Shown here one piece after another: positions 46,917-58,135 of a DNA stretch of 64,000 bases. This DNA comes from Ulota crispa. Lineage: Eukaryota; Streptophyta; Bryopsida; Orthotrichales; Orthotrichaceae. The stretch lies in the NCBI GenBank assembly GCA_963920765.1, contig OY987248.1, forward strand, positions 5,242,539-5,306,538. The letters run 5' to 3'. The notes beneath the pieces were generated by a model. That model had not been told where the DNA came from, searched no databases, and was given only the letters and a program-made list of their open reading frames with translations. A program made the position numbers and the translations under genes. How positions within the stretch are numbered: the first letter of the stretch is position 1; every line of letters starts with the position of its first letter.

Positions 46917-47562
46917 TCACTACAAATTGACTTTTTATTTTTTTGAAAATTTTACACTAGATGTGCCCAAAGATTAGCTTTAAGGTCCAACAATTTTCAT
47001 AACTTTTGACTACATGGTTCAAAAGTTATTGCATGATATTTTATTTTATTTAACTTTGGGCAGCATGGGCAGCTCTGAAAATTTCTTTAAAAATTATATT
47101 GTTATATTAATTTATTTTAAAGTTGGTTCTTTAGACTTATATGTACGTGAGAAGCTTTGAATCATTGATTTCAATTAATGAGATGAAAGTTAAGAGAAGT
47201 TTTAGTTTGCGGGTAGGTATGGTTTTGAGAGACTCCATACCTACCTACAAACTAAAACTTCTTGTAACTTTCATTTCATTAATCAAAATTGAATGATTCA
47301 AAGCCTCCCAAGTACATGCATGTAAGTCTAAATAACTATTTTAAAATAATTATATTGATAATGTAATTTTTAAAGAAGTCTTTTGAGCTACCCTAGTTGC
47401 CCGGAGTTCAAAAAATATCACATATCATGCAATATCTTTTTAACCATGTAGTCAAAAGTTATGAAAGTTGTTGGACCTTAAAGCTACTCCTTGAGCATAT
47501 CATGTGTGAAAACTTCAAAGAAAAAAGATGAAAAGTCACTTGTAGTGAGTTGCCCAAAATGG
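46917..47562. repeat. Long palindrome, arms about 310 bp
   Basis: Sequence from cactacaaattgac to gcgggtaggtatgg is repeated in inverse from ccatacctacctac to cacttgtagtgag, with a spacer of about 15 bases near 47236. It is the body of a foldback element. Confidence 0.85.
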
Positions 47563-47602
47563 CTATGTTGCCAAAAGACAATGCTTGGGCCTTTGGGGGT
47601 TA

Positions 47603-50600
47603 AAATGTTTTGAATTGGACTTTTTTAACCAAGTTTTCTTGATTAGGACATGTTGTGTTGGTTAGGACCAATTGATTGGGGTCATGTTTTCCACTAGTAG
47701 ATCATTGTTAATGTGATCAATTCTCAAACAAGGTATTTCTTGTCTTTTGTATAATGCAAGAATTTGTTAACCAACAATTTTTTGACCAAAATATCAAAAT
47801 GTTGTCAAATTTTTAATTCCGATAACTTTTTTGGTAAACAATAACTTTAATTTATTTTTGTAACTTTTATCCTACAAACTTCTTGTTTATAGTTACAAAG
47901 AGTTTCAAACTTATCAAGGGATGCTATGAACAATTCATATGGTTGTTAGATCTTTGTTGCATATGTTGTCTTACACCGTAGCTTAAAAAACAATTGATAG
48001 AATTTTTGCTAAATTTAGCTGATGGCCACTATCCATCTAATAAGTGGGGGTGGAGAACATCTGGCAGACAACATCGGAATTGATGAGCATGTTCCATTCT
48101 GATATGGAAGCACAATGGTACAGAATTTTGGTCAAAAAGGGCAAAAGGACATGGTGCTTTGTGCAATCACTCACTAAAAGCATTATTTTGCTCATGCATA
48201 TCCTTACATAATATTTAACAAAAAAAAAAATCACCACAGACACCACTGTCCTTGGTTCATTGCATGCTGACTTCTTTTAGTGTGATAAATTGCCCACTTG
48301 TTTTGGCGAAAAGAAAAGAAAAAAATGAACCTTAAACAATAATGACCACGAAAATAAGTACCACATGTTTTTCACAAACCATCCGTTTTATTTGCTGCTG
48401 AGGACCAATCAAGAGCCTCCCTAACCTTATGAGTCACTCATGTGGTATAGGTCTACGACTGACTGGTCCAGGGTCCGGAAAGTATTTGAGATTTTTCTGT
48501 TGATTTCCTTCAATTCCCATGTTGAACAGGTATACAAAGGAACTACAGTACTTCTGTTTTTTTCTCCATTTTATACCGTGATTTCCAACCGGTTTTTCAA
48601 CCGATGTTTATAAATTACAAACACTTTTTTCTCATTTCAACCAGTTGTTTATAAATTACAAACATTTTTTTCTCATTTCAACCAGCCTAGCGGCTGGTTT
48701 TTCCCAAACCTTGGACTTGCCCGTCCATTATTGGTATTCTTATTTAAAGTAAGTTTCTTGAATTTTCATCTCCATTACACAAATTATTTTCAACAAATAT
48801 GCTTTGTCCGCGCTTTGAGCAATCTTTTTTCCTTTTTTTTCCCTCTATTTTGTCTTGTTTAGCCTATTCCTCTCCATGCCCTCCTTTTCCACCCTCTCTT
48901 TTCCTCTCCCTCTCCCCTCAAATTTTTGGTGACTCTTCATTTCCCTTGGTGTGCATGTTCTCTCCCTCCCACTCTCTATAATAGAGAATTTCAAAATTTT
49001 GGTGTCAATAAAAAAAATTGATTTTTTGGTGATATATAAACAAGGGATGCTTTATAATAGTGCAAGATTTTGAATTGTGCAAGAACCCTCCATACTAATT
49101 TGTGTGAATTATATACTTATGTGGAAGTGTGGCATGCACCTTATTCTTGTTTTTGAAGTAGGGTTTTGGGCACAACCTTTGGCCGTCCCTCAAGGAGCAA
49201 CTTGGTGATGTAGCCTACCTAATGCAACATCCTTCACACATTATGTAGTTTAGAGCTACATGTAAATAAACTCTCTTTGGAAGTTTGGACACTTGAGTCA
49301 AACTATTCAAGATAGTGTTCAAATATCTATGAGCCCCTCAATATACTGAATTAACCTAAATAATTGTGATTTACTTTATCAATATGCATCACAATTTTAC
49401 ATGTTTCTTGAATTAGAGCAAGTTAGCATTTTTTGTGCAAGGTGCAAGGATTGAGATAATTTGTGTAGCAAGAAACATTAAAGGAATGAAATTAAATAAT
49501 TTTTTTTGAATACCAAAAAAGCGCCACCACTTTAATGGCCTTACATAATTATTCCCATTTTTGGTGGTTTTGTGTAACCTCCTCATTGGATAGTTGGAAT
49601 GGGGTAAGCATAAGCAAAATTGCAATTGCTGAAAGGTAATGTGAAGAGTTAAAAAGTAGATAGAACCTTATATCAAAATCTCTTCTAAAAATATGGAAAA
49701 ATTGTGCATAGTTGAGTATCAATCATATCCCTTTGAGTCTCTTAACATTTAGCTCAAATCCCATATGGCATGGAGTTTTACAATAATTGCCTGCATCTTT
49801 TGGAATTTTACCCTATATGTATCATTGGCATCTTTAAGTGCCTTAATGTATTTTCTATAGTTTGCATTTCTAGTACTTTTTTAGACATGTGAGATTGGCC
49901 AACTTACATTTATGTTGTTATAAAATTCATTTTGCTTTATAGTTAATCAAGAAAAGGTAAAAATCATCAAATTTTAATTTCTAGTATTTAGAAAGAGTGC
50001 AATTTAGACATACATTTATCCTTTTGTTACATGGTTTTAACTAAATAAACAATTCAGATTTTGACTAACATCCAAGAATTAGCATAGGATTGGATGGATA
50101 TGGATTTGTGTGAATGACTACATGGGTCTAAATGATTGGATATGTATTTGGAGTAAGGTTGGCATTGGGCAACATACATTACAATGGTTTAAAGATAGGA
50201 CAACACTCTTTAAATGTTGCTCCATGTTACTTGTGGCTTGCGTTTGTTACAATAATTTGTCTTTTATGCACCTTGTTCTTGCACCTTTCATCTCCCGTTT
50301 TCTCTCTAGTTCATTTTGTCCCTTTTTTTATACTTTTTTGAAGGGATGGCATTAAGCATATACATTAAATTTCCTTAATAATAAAAAACATGGAGAGTGT
50401 GATTTAAATCCTTGCATATGGATGTCAATACCTTGTGGAAGAATGCTACAAAATATTTATACTCCTTTATAAACTTTCAAAGAAATCTTGCAAAGATAAC
50501 CTATGAACCATTGTTCAAATGTGAGAAATCTTAAATTTTAAAATTTTGGATTTTCTTAAAAAATAGTAATAATTCTTCATTATTGATCTCAACTCAATTT

Positions 50601-51074
50601 GATATGCATTATTGAAGTCAACTTAGTTTGATCTGCATGATTGATCTCAACTCAATTTTGATCTTTGTTATTGATCTCAATTCAATTTGAAAAATTCTTT
50701 GCCCTTTATGTGGTCAAGGGCTATACCAAATTCCACTCTTACTAAGAATGCACACATGTATATATACATATATAATTTTCAAGCTCCCCAACAATAATTC
50801 CATGACATTGGGGGATTTAATAAATAGAAGTTTCACAAAAGAAAAGGTAAAAGAATATATCCAATCAAAAAAACATAGCCTTGCTTTTTAACTACAAGAA
50901 GAGTTGTCAATAGTGACACATCCAAATTGACTAAAATGTCTAAATTGACAAAAGTTTGACAAAAACATGTCCAAATTGACAGAAAAGTGTCCAAATCAAG
51001 GTGCCCTAAATGACAACAAATGTCCAAATTGAGACTACTCCCTTGTAAATATAGTGTTTTTTCACTTCATTATA
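47603..51074. other. Gene-poor AT-rich stretch
   Basis: No gene recognised. It contains a two-copy 42-bp tandem repeat at 48605-48685 and degenerate tandem phrases (attgatctcaactcaattt) at 50577-50690, with repeated tccaaattgaca around 50920-51035. Confidence 0.45.
48605..48685. repeat. Two-copy tandem repeat
   Basis: The unit gtttataaattacaaacactttttt + ctcatttcaaccag appears twice in succession, about 42 bp each. Confidence 0.75.
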
Positions 51075-51432
51075 CTCCTTTTGTCCCAAACTGATATTCT
51101 TGTTATACAAAATGTTATGGATTAAGCTCAAAAAGAACCATTTAAAAAAAAAAATTGACCTAAAAATAGAGTTTGATGTCCTCCTATTGTTTTGAAATTT
51201 TGAGTTTCAAATTAGTTTTCAAAGTGTGGTTTCAAAATGCTTGAAAATTGAATTTTTGAGGCATTTTTGAAGAGCACCGGTGACCACTCACTTAATGGCA
51301 TGGGATTGGTTAGCATGCCCATGCTTTTGGACTATGTGCAAGTGTCACTAGCTCCCTTCCTCTTCCAACAAGAAAATCATTTTGGGACACTAAATAAAGG
51401 TCAACAAGAAGATCATTTTGGGACGGAGGGAG
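51075..51432. mobile_element. Stowaway-like MITE (Tc1/mariner type)
   Basis: Left end TA-CTCCTTTTGTCCCAAA and inverted right end CTCCCTCCGTCCCAAAATGA match the Stowaway terminal consensus. The right terminal block (aagatcattttgggac) is present twice, 40 bases apart. The right TA is not preserved. Confidence 0.75.
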
Positions 51433-52383
51433 AACTATCTATGAGGAAAATATAATGCAACACTTACAAAACATGGACTTCATTTTTCTCAAAATAAAAA
51501 ATCCAAACTCCATTTTCCATGAAGTAATTCATCTTTCAAAAACTTCAAGATCAAAATACTAATTAAAACATAACAAGAGAATCGTTAAGGGCCAAATCCC
51601 ATTGGTAATTAGAATTGGAGGACAACAAGAGAAAAAACTTTGAAATCTTGACAAGATGTATAATTTTGAAAGCAATCTCCGGTCTAAAGTCTAGAAGGTA
51701 CAAGAATGTTAGTCAAATTTTGGAGAGGTGCATGTCCTTGCCTAAGCCGGATGACGTTATATTGTGAGGGTAAAACTATGAGCCATGAGCGGTGAGCTAA
51801 GGTTTCCATGAATAGGAACCAATTTAGATATGAAATTCAACAAAAAAAATTTAGAAAAACATCAAGTTTTTCTTGAGAAGAAAGTTTAAAATGCACAATT
51901 ATAGGATCCTATGTACATGATCATAGCTAAAATTTATTATTTTGACAAAACATATAAACTTACAATTCACAACTCACAAATCTCCGCTCACAATATACGG
52001 GCCGCTTCACACTATGGCCATCCAAGTTAAGAGGTCGTCAAATTAAGTGACCAAGCTTTGTTGAGAGGCCAAGAAAAATTTGCTAAAAATAGGCAATAAA
52101 TGCTTACTTTGACGGCATCTTGACCATAGTTTGGGTCTCCAATTTTGTTGGACATAAACTTCCCTTTGAGAGGCCATCACTTTGGATGGTAAAGTGTTGC
52201 CATGTAGGCAGTTTGGTGGATGACAAACTTTGGACTTTGGCCTCCAATGTGAAGGATCTTTAGGTCAAACTCTGAGTTGGTTTCTTGCAATCTAATTGGT
52301 GAAAACAAACGGTCTCTTGACCTTTGGCCAATAAGTGTGAAGTGGCCCTAACATTCCCCAACCTACACCTCTCCAACCCCCAA
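51433..52383. other. Gene-poor stretch
   Basis: No gene, RNA or defined repeat recognised. Confidence 0.4.
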
Positions 52384-52781
52384 TAGGGTAGAAGCACCCA
52401 TAAGCGACACTAGTTGTTTAGCAACATCTAAAATTAAATTAAAAAGTAAGCACTCATGCACCCAAATAAGACAAGCATGCACCCAAATCAGACACACAAG
52501 TTGACATAAGGGAACAGAAATTGTGTAGGTGGTAGTTTATGATTGGGTGTGACATATTCTTTTTGTTGTTGCTTTTTCAAGAGTCTAGTGTCCACAATAG
52601 GTCAATCTAGGAAATTACCTTCAACAATTCATAATTTATTTGTAAGATCTCAAAAAATTCTGAAAACAATTTTGCTCAAATTTGTACTCATTTCATAATA
52701 AGCACATGCCATTACTTTCTCAAAAGACCCTCCAAATTACCACATCTGAGGTAAGTGTCGCTTTTGGGTGCTTCTACCTTA
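52384..52781. mobile_element. Family C-like MITE
   Basis: Left end TAGGGTAGAAGCACCCATAA followed by gcgacact, and right end agtgtcgcttttgggtg followed by cttctacctta. Terminal repeats match family C (10925, 40122), but the body differs. Confidence 0.7.
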
Positions 52782-53179
52782 GAAATGGGCTCTTGTGTCC
52801 AGCAAAGCCTCCTCTCATGCGGTCCAAGGCAGTGTTATTTTTTGGCAATCTGGAGCAGAAAAGCACCAATTTTTTTGACTGGCACCAAGCTTATAGAAAA
52901 AAAAACATGATTATTTAAATGAAATTGCTAGAAAGTTTCAAATTTAAAAAAAACTTAGATGAAATTGCCAAATTGTAATGAAAACCAAATATTATAAACA
53001 TGTATTATGTGCTAATGTGATATTTCCTATCCAATATGTGGATGACTGTTGAAATTTGAAGCACCACTATAGCCACTTTGGCACTTCTTAAAAAATGAAA
53101 AAAAAATCCTGGTCCAGGGCCAATAAATTAATGAAGCATGGTGTGAACGCGGCTCCGGAGCCCTGAACTCCTAAACCCG
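52782..53179. other. Upstream region of UTP6
   Basis: AT-rich up to about 53100, then turning GC-rich towards the gene. No other feature recognised. Confidence 0.45.
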
Positions 53180-53188
53180 AAACCCTAA
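53180..53188 (+). promoter_or_regulatory. Telo-box in the UTP6 promoter or leader
   Basis: AAACCCTAA, 169 bases upstream of the ATG, with a partial copy (ctaaaccc) just before it. Telo-boxes are known in promoters of plant ribosomal-protein and ribosome-biogenesis genes, which fits UTP6. No TGGGCC site II partner was seen. Confidence 0.55.
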
Positions 53189-53356
53189 TCACGTCCTCCC
53201 GTTCCGAGATTTTGCTCGAGCGTCTCCGCAGCAGCGTTCGCTTCAGAATCTCAACCTCTGAACCGCCGCAATCACGGTTGCGAGAACTCTCAACCTCGCG
53301 ATTCCGTGTGCGTTCAAAATCACAGTTGAAGTAGCTGTCTGTGACAAAAGGCAGCC

Positions 53357-56300
53357 ATGGCGGACACCGTGGCGTATCACATGGAGCGGATGCTCCCGGA
53401 GCTGGACGATTTAGAGAAGCGGGAGCTCTTCAGTCGCGACGAGATCAAAGAAATTGTTCATCAGCGCCGTGATTTCGAGTACCTTCTGAAGCGCCACTCC
53501 GCGCTCAAGCAGGACTTCTTGCGTTACGTGGATTATGAGATGCAGCTGGAGTCTGTTCGCAAGGCCCGCAAGGAGGTCAGCTCTGCTTTGCTTTGAGGCG
53601 ATTTAATGCTCTAGTATCGTTCTTCTAAATCACTTCGTCAATAAAAATCCTTACAATTTGCGAACAAATGTAGTGTTAATCATCAAGGTTACCAGGAAAC
53701 TGAAGATAGTCGTGTCATTTCGTTCTCCAATTTCTAGTCTAGTAACACCTTGACCTTGTTCAATCGCGGCAATCTCTGTATTTTATCCTACAATTGAAAT
53801 AACAGATACTCTGAAAACCTAAAATCGATAGTCAATAACGCAGTTTATTACATGGAATGAAACAGAAGGACTTCGAAATAACTAGGGTTACGGAAAAACG
53901 AAGTCCTTGCTGTGTTGCTCTGAGGCGATTCAATGCTCTAATATCGTTCTTGTAACTCACTTAGTCAGTAAAAATCCTTACAATTTGCGAACAAAATGCA
54001 GTGTTAATCATCAACGTTACCAGGAACCTGAAGATAGTCGTGTCATTTCGTTCTCCAATTTCCAGTCCAGTAACACCTTGACCTTGTTCAATCGCGGCAG
54101 TCTCTGTATATTTTCTTAGAATTGAAATAACAGATACTCTGAAAAGCGAAAAACGATAGTCAATAACGCATTTTATTACATGGAATGGAAGTGAGGACTC
54201 CGTTTTCACGTAACCCTAATTATTTCGAAGTCCTTGCTGCGTTGCTTTGAGGCGATTCAATGCTTTAGTATTGTTCTTCTAAGTTACTTAGTCAATAAAG
54301 ATCCTTACAATTTGCGAACAAATGCAAGTGTTAATCATCAAGGTTACCAGGAAACTGAAAAGATAGTCGTGTCATTTCGTTCTCCAATTCTAGTCTAGTA
54401 ACATCTTGACCGCGTTCAATCGCGGCAGTCTTTGTATTTTTTCTCACAACTGAATTAACAGATACCCTGAAAACCTAAAATCGACAGTCAACAACGCAGT
54501 TTATTACATGGAATGAAACAGAAATCCGTAACCCTAACTATTTCGAAGTCCTTGCTTATTGCTCAATGGTTTGCTGTAGGTCTTGTGCCATAAGCTTGCC
54601 AAAGGAGACAGCTGGCGTGCATCAATCTGCGATCGGAGTTGCGCCATGCGCATTATGTTGATCTATGAGCGCGCCGTGACGAAATTCAAAGGAGATTTGG
54701 AGTTATGGCTGCGCTACGCGGAATTCTGCCGATCTCAAGGCTCTCGCCGCGTTCAGAAGGTAAATTATGCTGTCTGGAATTTTGTAGTGGACGTTACTTA
54801 AGGCTATAATCTTAATGCAATTCGTCAATGTTTTAGTTCCTGAATTCCCTGGTCTTGTCCTTTGTTCTTTTCTTATCTGTTTCATGAAGTAGGTGTTCAT
54901 TGCTTGGCCAGGACCAGGGATTCATGGTTTGAATACTATGATTCAGACATGGCCAAGTTTTAGGTCACCACAAACAGTGAAGAACTTCGCGTGTATTGAT
55001 CACTAATTCAAAAAATAATTATATATATACATTTACCAAAAGAAAGTCTTAGTATAAACGTGTTTTTACAGAGCATCAGGCTCAGTTTAGGCCTCTTGCT
55101 TCCTTCAGGTGTAATCTGAAGTTGAGAACTAACCTTATGACCTTTTCTTCTTTTTGTTTTTTTCGTAGGTGCTAATGAAGGCGATTCAATTGCATTCAGC
55201 AGTGCCGGGACTGTGGATTTATGCATCAGTGTGGGAGGCTGAGCACAACTCCAACGTGACTGCTGCTCGGGCTCTCATGCAACAAGGACTGCGAACTTGT
55301 CCGAAATCCGAGATTTTATGGCTCGAGTACTTTCGCATGGAGTTGATTTTTGCGGAGAAAGTCAAGGCGAGAAGGGTGGTCTTAGGCATCAGCGTACCAG
55401 AAACCCCTGCAATTACAGAGGCAGGTGAAGATGAGTTGTCGAAGTCAGGAACAGAGATAGGTGAGGAAGAAGAAGAAAAGGAAGAGGGGAAAGTTCAGGT
55501 ATCTCACCATACAGCGAGTATTAAGATTGCCCAAGTGATATACAGGAAAGCAATCACTGAGATACCTGGCAATGTCAGATTTCGGCAAAGGTTTCTAGAG
55601 ATTCTCGAAACCATTGATGTGGAGAAGTTAATGGCACTTGAAGGTGAAATATATGCCGGTCTGAGGGAGGACTTCGTCACAGATGAAGAAACGTGGGCTT
55701 GGCTTGCAAGGCGTCAGTTCGTCAAAGCCGAGAGCAAGGGAATGGAGATGATGGATTGTAGGAAAGAATCAGTCAAGGTTAGGCTACTTTATACTTTATT
55801 TGTTGCCATTTCATGCTTGGAACTCTTGTTGAGATTTGATTTGTGATCCTTGTATGACGTTGCTAATTTAAGGTCACTAGTGAAGTGTTTGGCTGATGGA
55901 CTTGCTTCACTGCTTTGCTCAGGTGTATGAAGAAGCCCTTCAATCTGTTCCGTCAGCACGCATGTATGAGCTTTATGCTGAATTTTTGAAAGATAATTTA
56001 GAGCAGGATGATGATGAACTGCTTGAGGTCAACGATCTTGCAAGTGAAATAGGTCAAACATCTACTCTAGAACAATCTGCCGAAACTTTGCTCTCACTTT
56101 ACAAACGTGCCAATGCGGCTGGGGTGGAGAGTGAAACACTTGCACGAGGTCAAGCTGGGCTCTTGTTGCGATGGGGGAATGTGGATTCGGCTAGAGAAGT
56201 TTTAGAGGGCTTTTGCCAGGAGAAACCTTCAACCTGCGGGTCAGCAAGGCTATGGACTTTGCTTCTTTCCTTGGAGACGAAACGGACTAGTATAAAGCCC

Positions 56301-57692
56301 TTGGATAGTTCTGAGCCGGTTGCGAGGCTTCTAAAGGCGGCGTTTAAGAATGCTAGCGGCGATGTCAAGCATTTGTTGCAAACAGTAAGTGACCCCAAGG
56401 TTTCTCTCGTAACTGCATGTTTCTAGAAGCTTTAATCACAGGTTTCCTGTTGCTTGGTACTAGCCAGTAAAGTTCTGCTAATGCTTAATTATGATGTTTG
56501 TTATTGGCTGGTTCCCAGGCTGCTGAAGTTCAGACAATTAGTAAAAAGTCTTTTGACGGTTTTCTACGGTTATTAGAAAGTGTTTTGGCTGGACCTAGTG
56601 GGAAGCAAGCAGGGGCTGAGGTAGCATCAGCTGTTATTGACTGGGTACTTCATGCTGAAGGACTCCAACGTGCACGAGAAATCTACACCAGGTATTGATG
56701 CCCAACAATAATTGTCTTCGTTGCTGAAAGCCTTGTATGTTCAAGTCTCGTCAAATATAGCATTAAAACACTGATTTTTTTTTAAAGTCAAAAGTCCTGT
56801 GCATTTGTTTTTGCCTCATCCTTCCATTCCACCCACACAACCTGCAATACCGGTACTACATGTAAGCGTTTTCGGTGTTTTTGACGAGATGCTTGCAATC
56901 ACTGTGTAACAGATTGATTGCTCTTCCAAGCCCCGCTTTGGGTCTCTTAAAGTCCTGTATTGCAATAGAGGCAGGATTAGCCTCTGACGGCGATGCTGAA
57001 GCTCTGAGACAGCTTCGGAAACTGTTCAACATAGCTGTTGAACTCCATGGACACTACGATGACACTCTTTGGCTGGAATTCTGTGCTCAAGAGAGAAAGG
57101 TAATGCATGCCTTTGTTACGTCCATCTCTTGTTTTTCCGTATCTTTGAAGCATATTCATAAGGGAAAATTTCATGGATACCCCTGAAGTTTGCAATATTT
57201 TCATTGATACCCCCGCTTTTTCAGAATTATCACAAATACCCTTGGTTCAAAAAAATTAGGAATTTGTTTTCTTGTGCATGTCACCTCCCGTTTTCCTTTT
57301 GTGCGTACGCATAACAAGAAAGAAGTAACTTAGCGTGCGCACAAAGGGAGAAGGAAGTGACATGCATGACAAAACAAACGCCTAACTTTTTGGTCCAAGG
57401 GTATTTGTGAAATTTGTGAAAAAGCAGGGGTATCTATGAAAATATGGTAAACTTCAGGGGTATCCATGAAATTTTCCCTATTCACAAATGACTTTTCCTT
57501 GTCTATCTCAATAACCTCCAATTTTTCCTCAATATTTTCCCCTGAGTTTTCTCTTTAATTTTTCCCTCAAGTTTTCCCTTTGCATAACTGCAGGCAGGGA
57601 ACATTGAAGAGGCGAGTAATATTTACTGGAGGGCGAAGAAAGCACTGAACAACCCGTCAAGTTTTCTTGAGAAGTACCAACTGCTGCAATAA
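53357..57692 (+). CDS. UTP6: UTP6, U3 snoRNP / SSU processome protein
   Basis: Nucleolar HAT-repeat protein needed for early 18S pre-rRNA cleavage as part of the UtpB complex. Seven exons: 53357-53575, 54580-54759, 55169-55777, 55923-56384, 56519-56691, 56913-57099 and 57594-57692, giving 642 residues, close to the Arabidopsis length. The N terminus (MADTVAYHMERMLPELDDLE) and LFSRDEIKEIVHQRR match the UTP6 domain. HAT-type motifs follow, such as LWLRYAEFCR, LWIYASVWE and LWLEYFRMEL. An acidic run EEEEEKEEGK lies about residue 234. The start is chosen because it fits the conserved N terminus and follows a GC-rich leader. Intron 1 holds a 327-bp tandem repeat, and intron 6 a family E transposon. 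No break in frame was found. Confidence 0.94.
53595..54560. repeat. Triplicated 327-bp tandem repeat in UTP6 intron 1
   Basis: Units begin at 53595, 53922 and 54249 with gaggcgatt. They share ccttacaatttgcgaac, gtcgtgtcatttcgttctcc and tattacatggaatga. The first two units are both 327 bp, and the third is slightly shorter and runs to the exon 2 acceptor region. Nearly the whole intron consists of the three units. Confidence 0.9.
57161..57479. mobile_element. MULE-like long-TIR element, family E, in UTP6 intron 6
   Basis: About 319 bp, starting AGGGAAAATTTCATGGATAC and ending with its inverse. Arms of over 90 bases include cctgaagtttgcaatattttc and tacccttgg. The flanks attcata and attcaca look like a diverged target duplication of 7-9 bp, typical of Mutator-like elements. 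Confidence 0.8.
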
Positions 57693-58135
57693 TGTTTAGG
57701 GCTTTTAGTACCAATCTTCCATTCAGAGAAATGAGGGTAATGCACTGTTAGAAGCGGATATAGCAATGTTGCAGATGCAAGCGCCCATTAGATAAATGGC
57801 AGCTGCAGTGATGAGTGATTAGTGACTCATATTGAGCCTAACTTTGAGTCGATAGGCTTTTAGGGTTGAGGTTATTGTTGGTTAATTCGGAAAGACCAAC
57901 TCTTTCCGTCTTAGGTTTATTGTTAGAAATCATTGTATTATAGAATTTCCCTCTTGGTTGTGATTATCACACCAAAATTATCTTTAGTTCAGTTTGGGTA
58001 CAAGAACCAAATCTGAGTAGAAATTTTGTTGGAAGGTAGAACTTTTGAGTGATATATTGTGCATCTAGAGAGATTAACCGGAGAAGAACTTTGACGCATG
58101 GGTTGTAGCTACATGTAAGTTTGTCTTTATTTTAT
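57693..58135. other. 3' region of UTP6
   Basis: Presumed UTP6 3' UTR and spacer. No other feature recognised. Confidence 0.5.

Larger units (their letters stand above)
41262..47600. mobile_element. Foldback element split by a chromovirus insertion
   Basis: If 41303-46911 and one GTAGT are ignored, the left piece (41262-41302) joins a long palindrome (46917-47562) and a right end GGGCCTTTGGGGG followed by TTAA. The left piece shares ccattgtccctacagggg with the TTAA element at 2954. The outer left boundary is uncertain. Confidence 0.6.
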
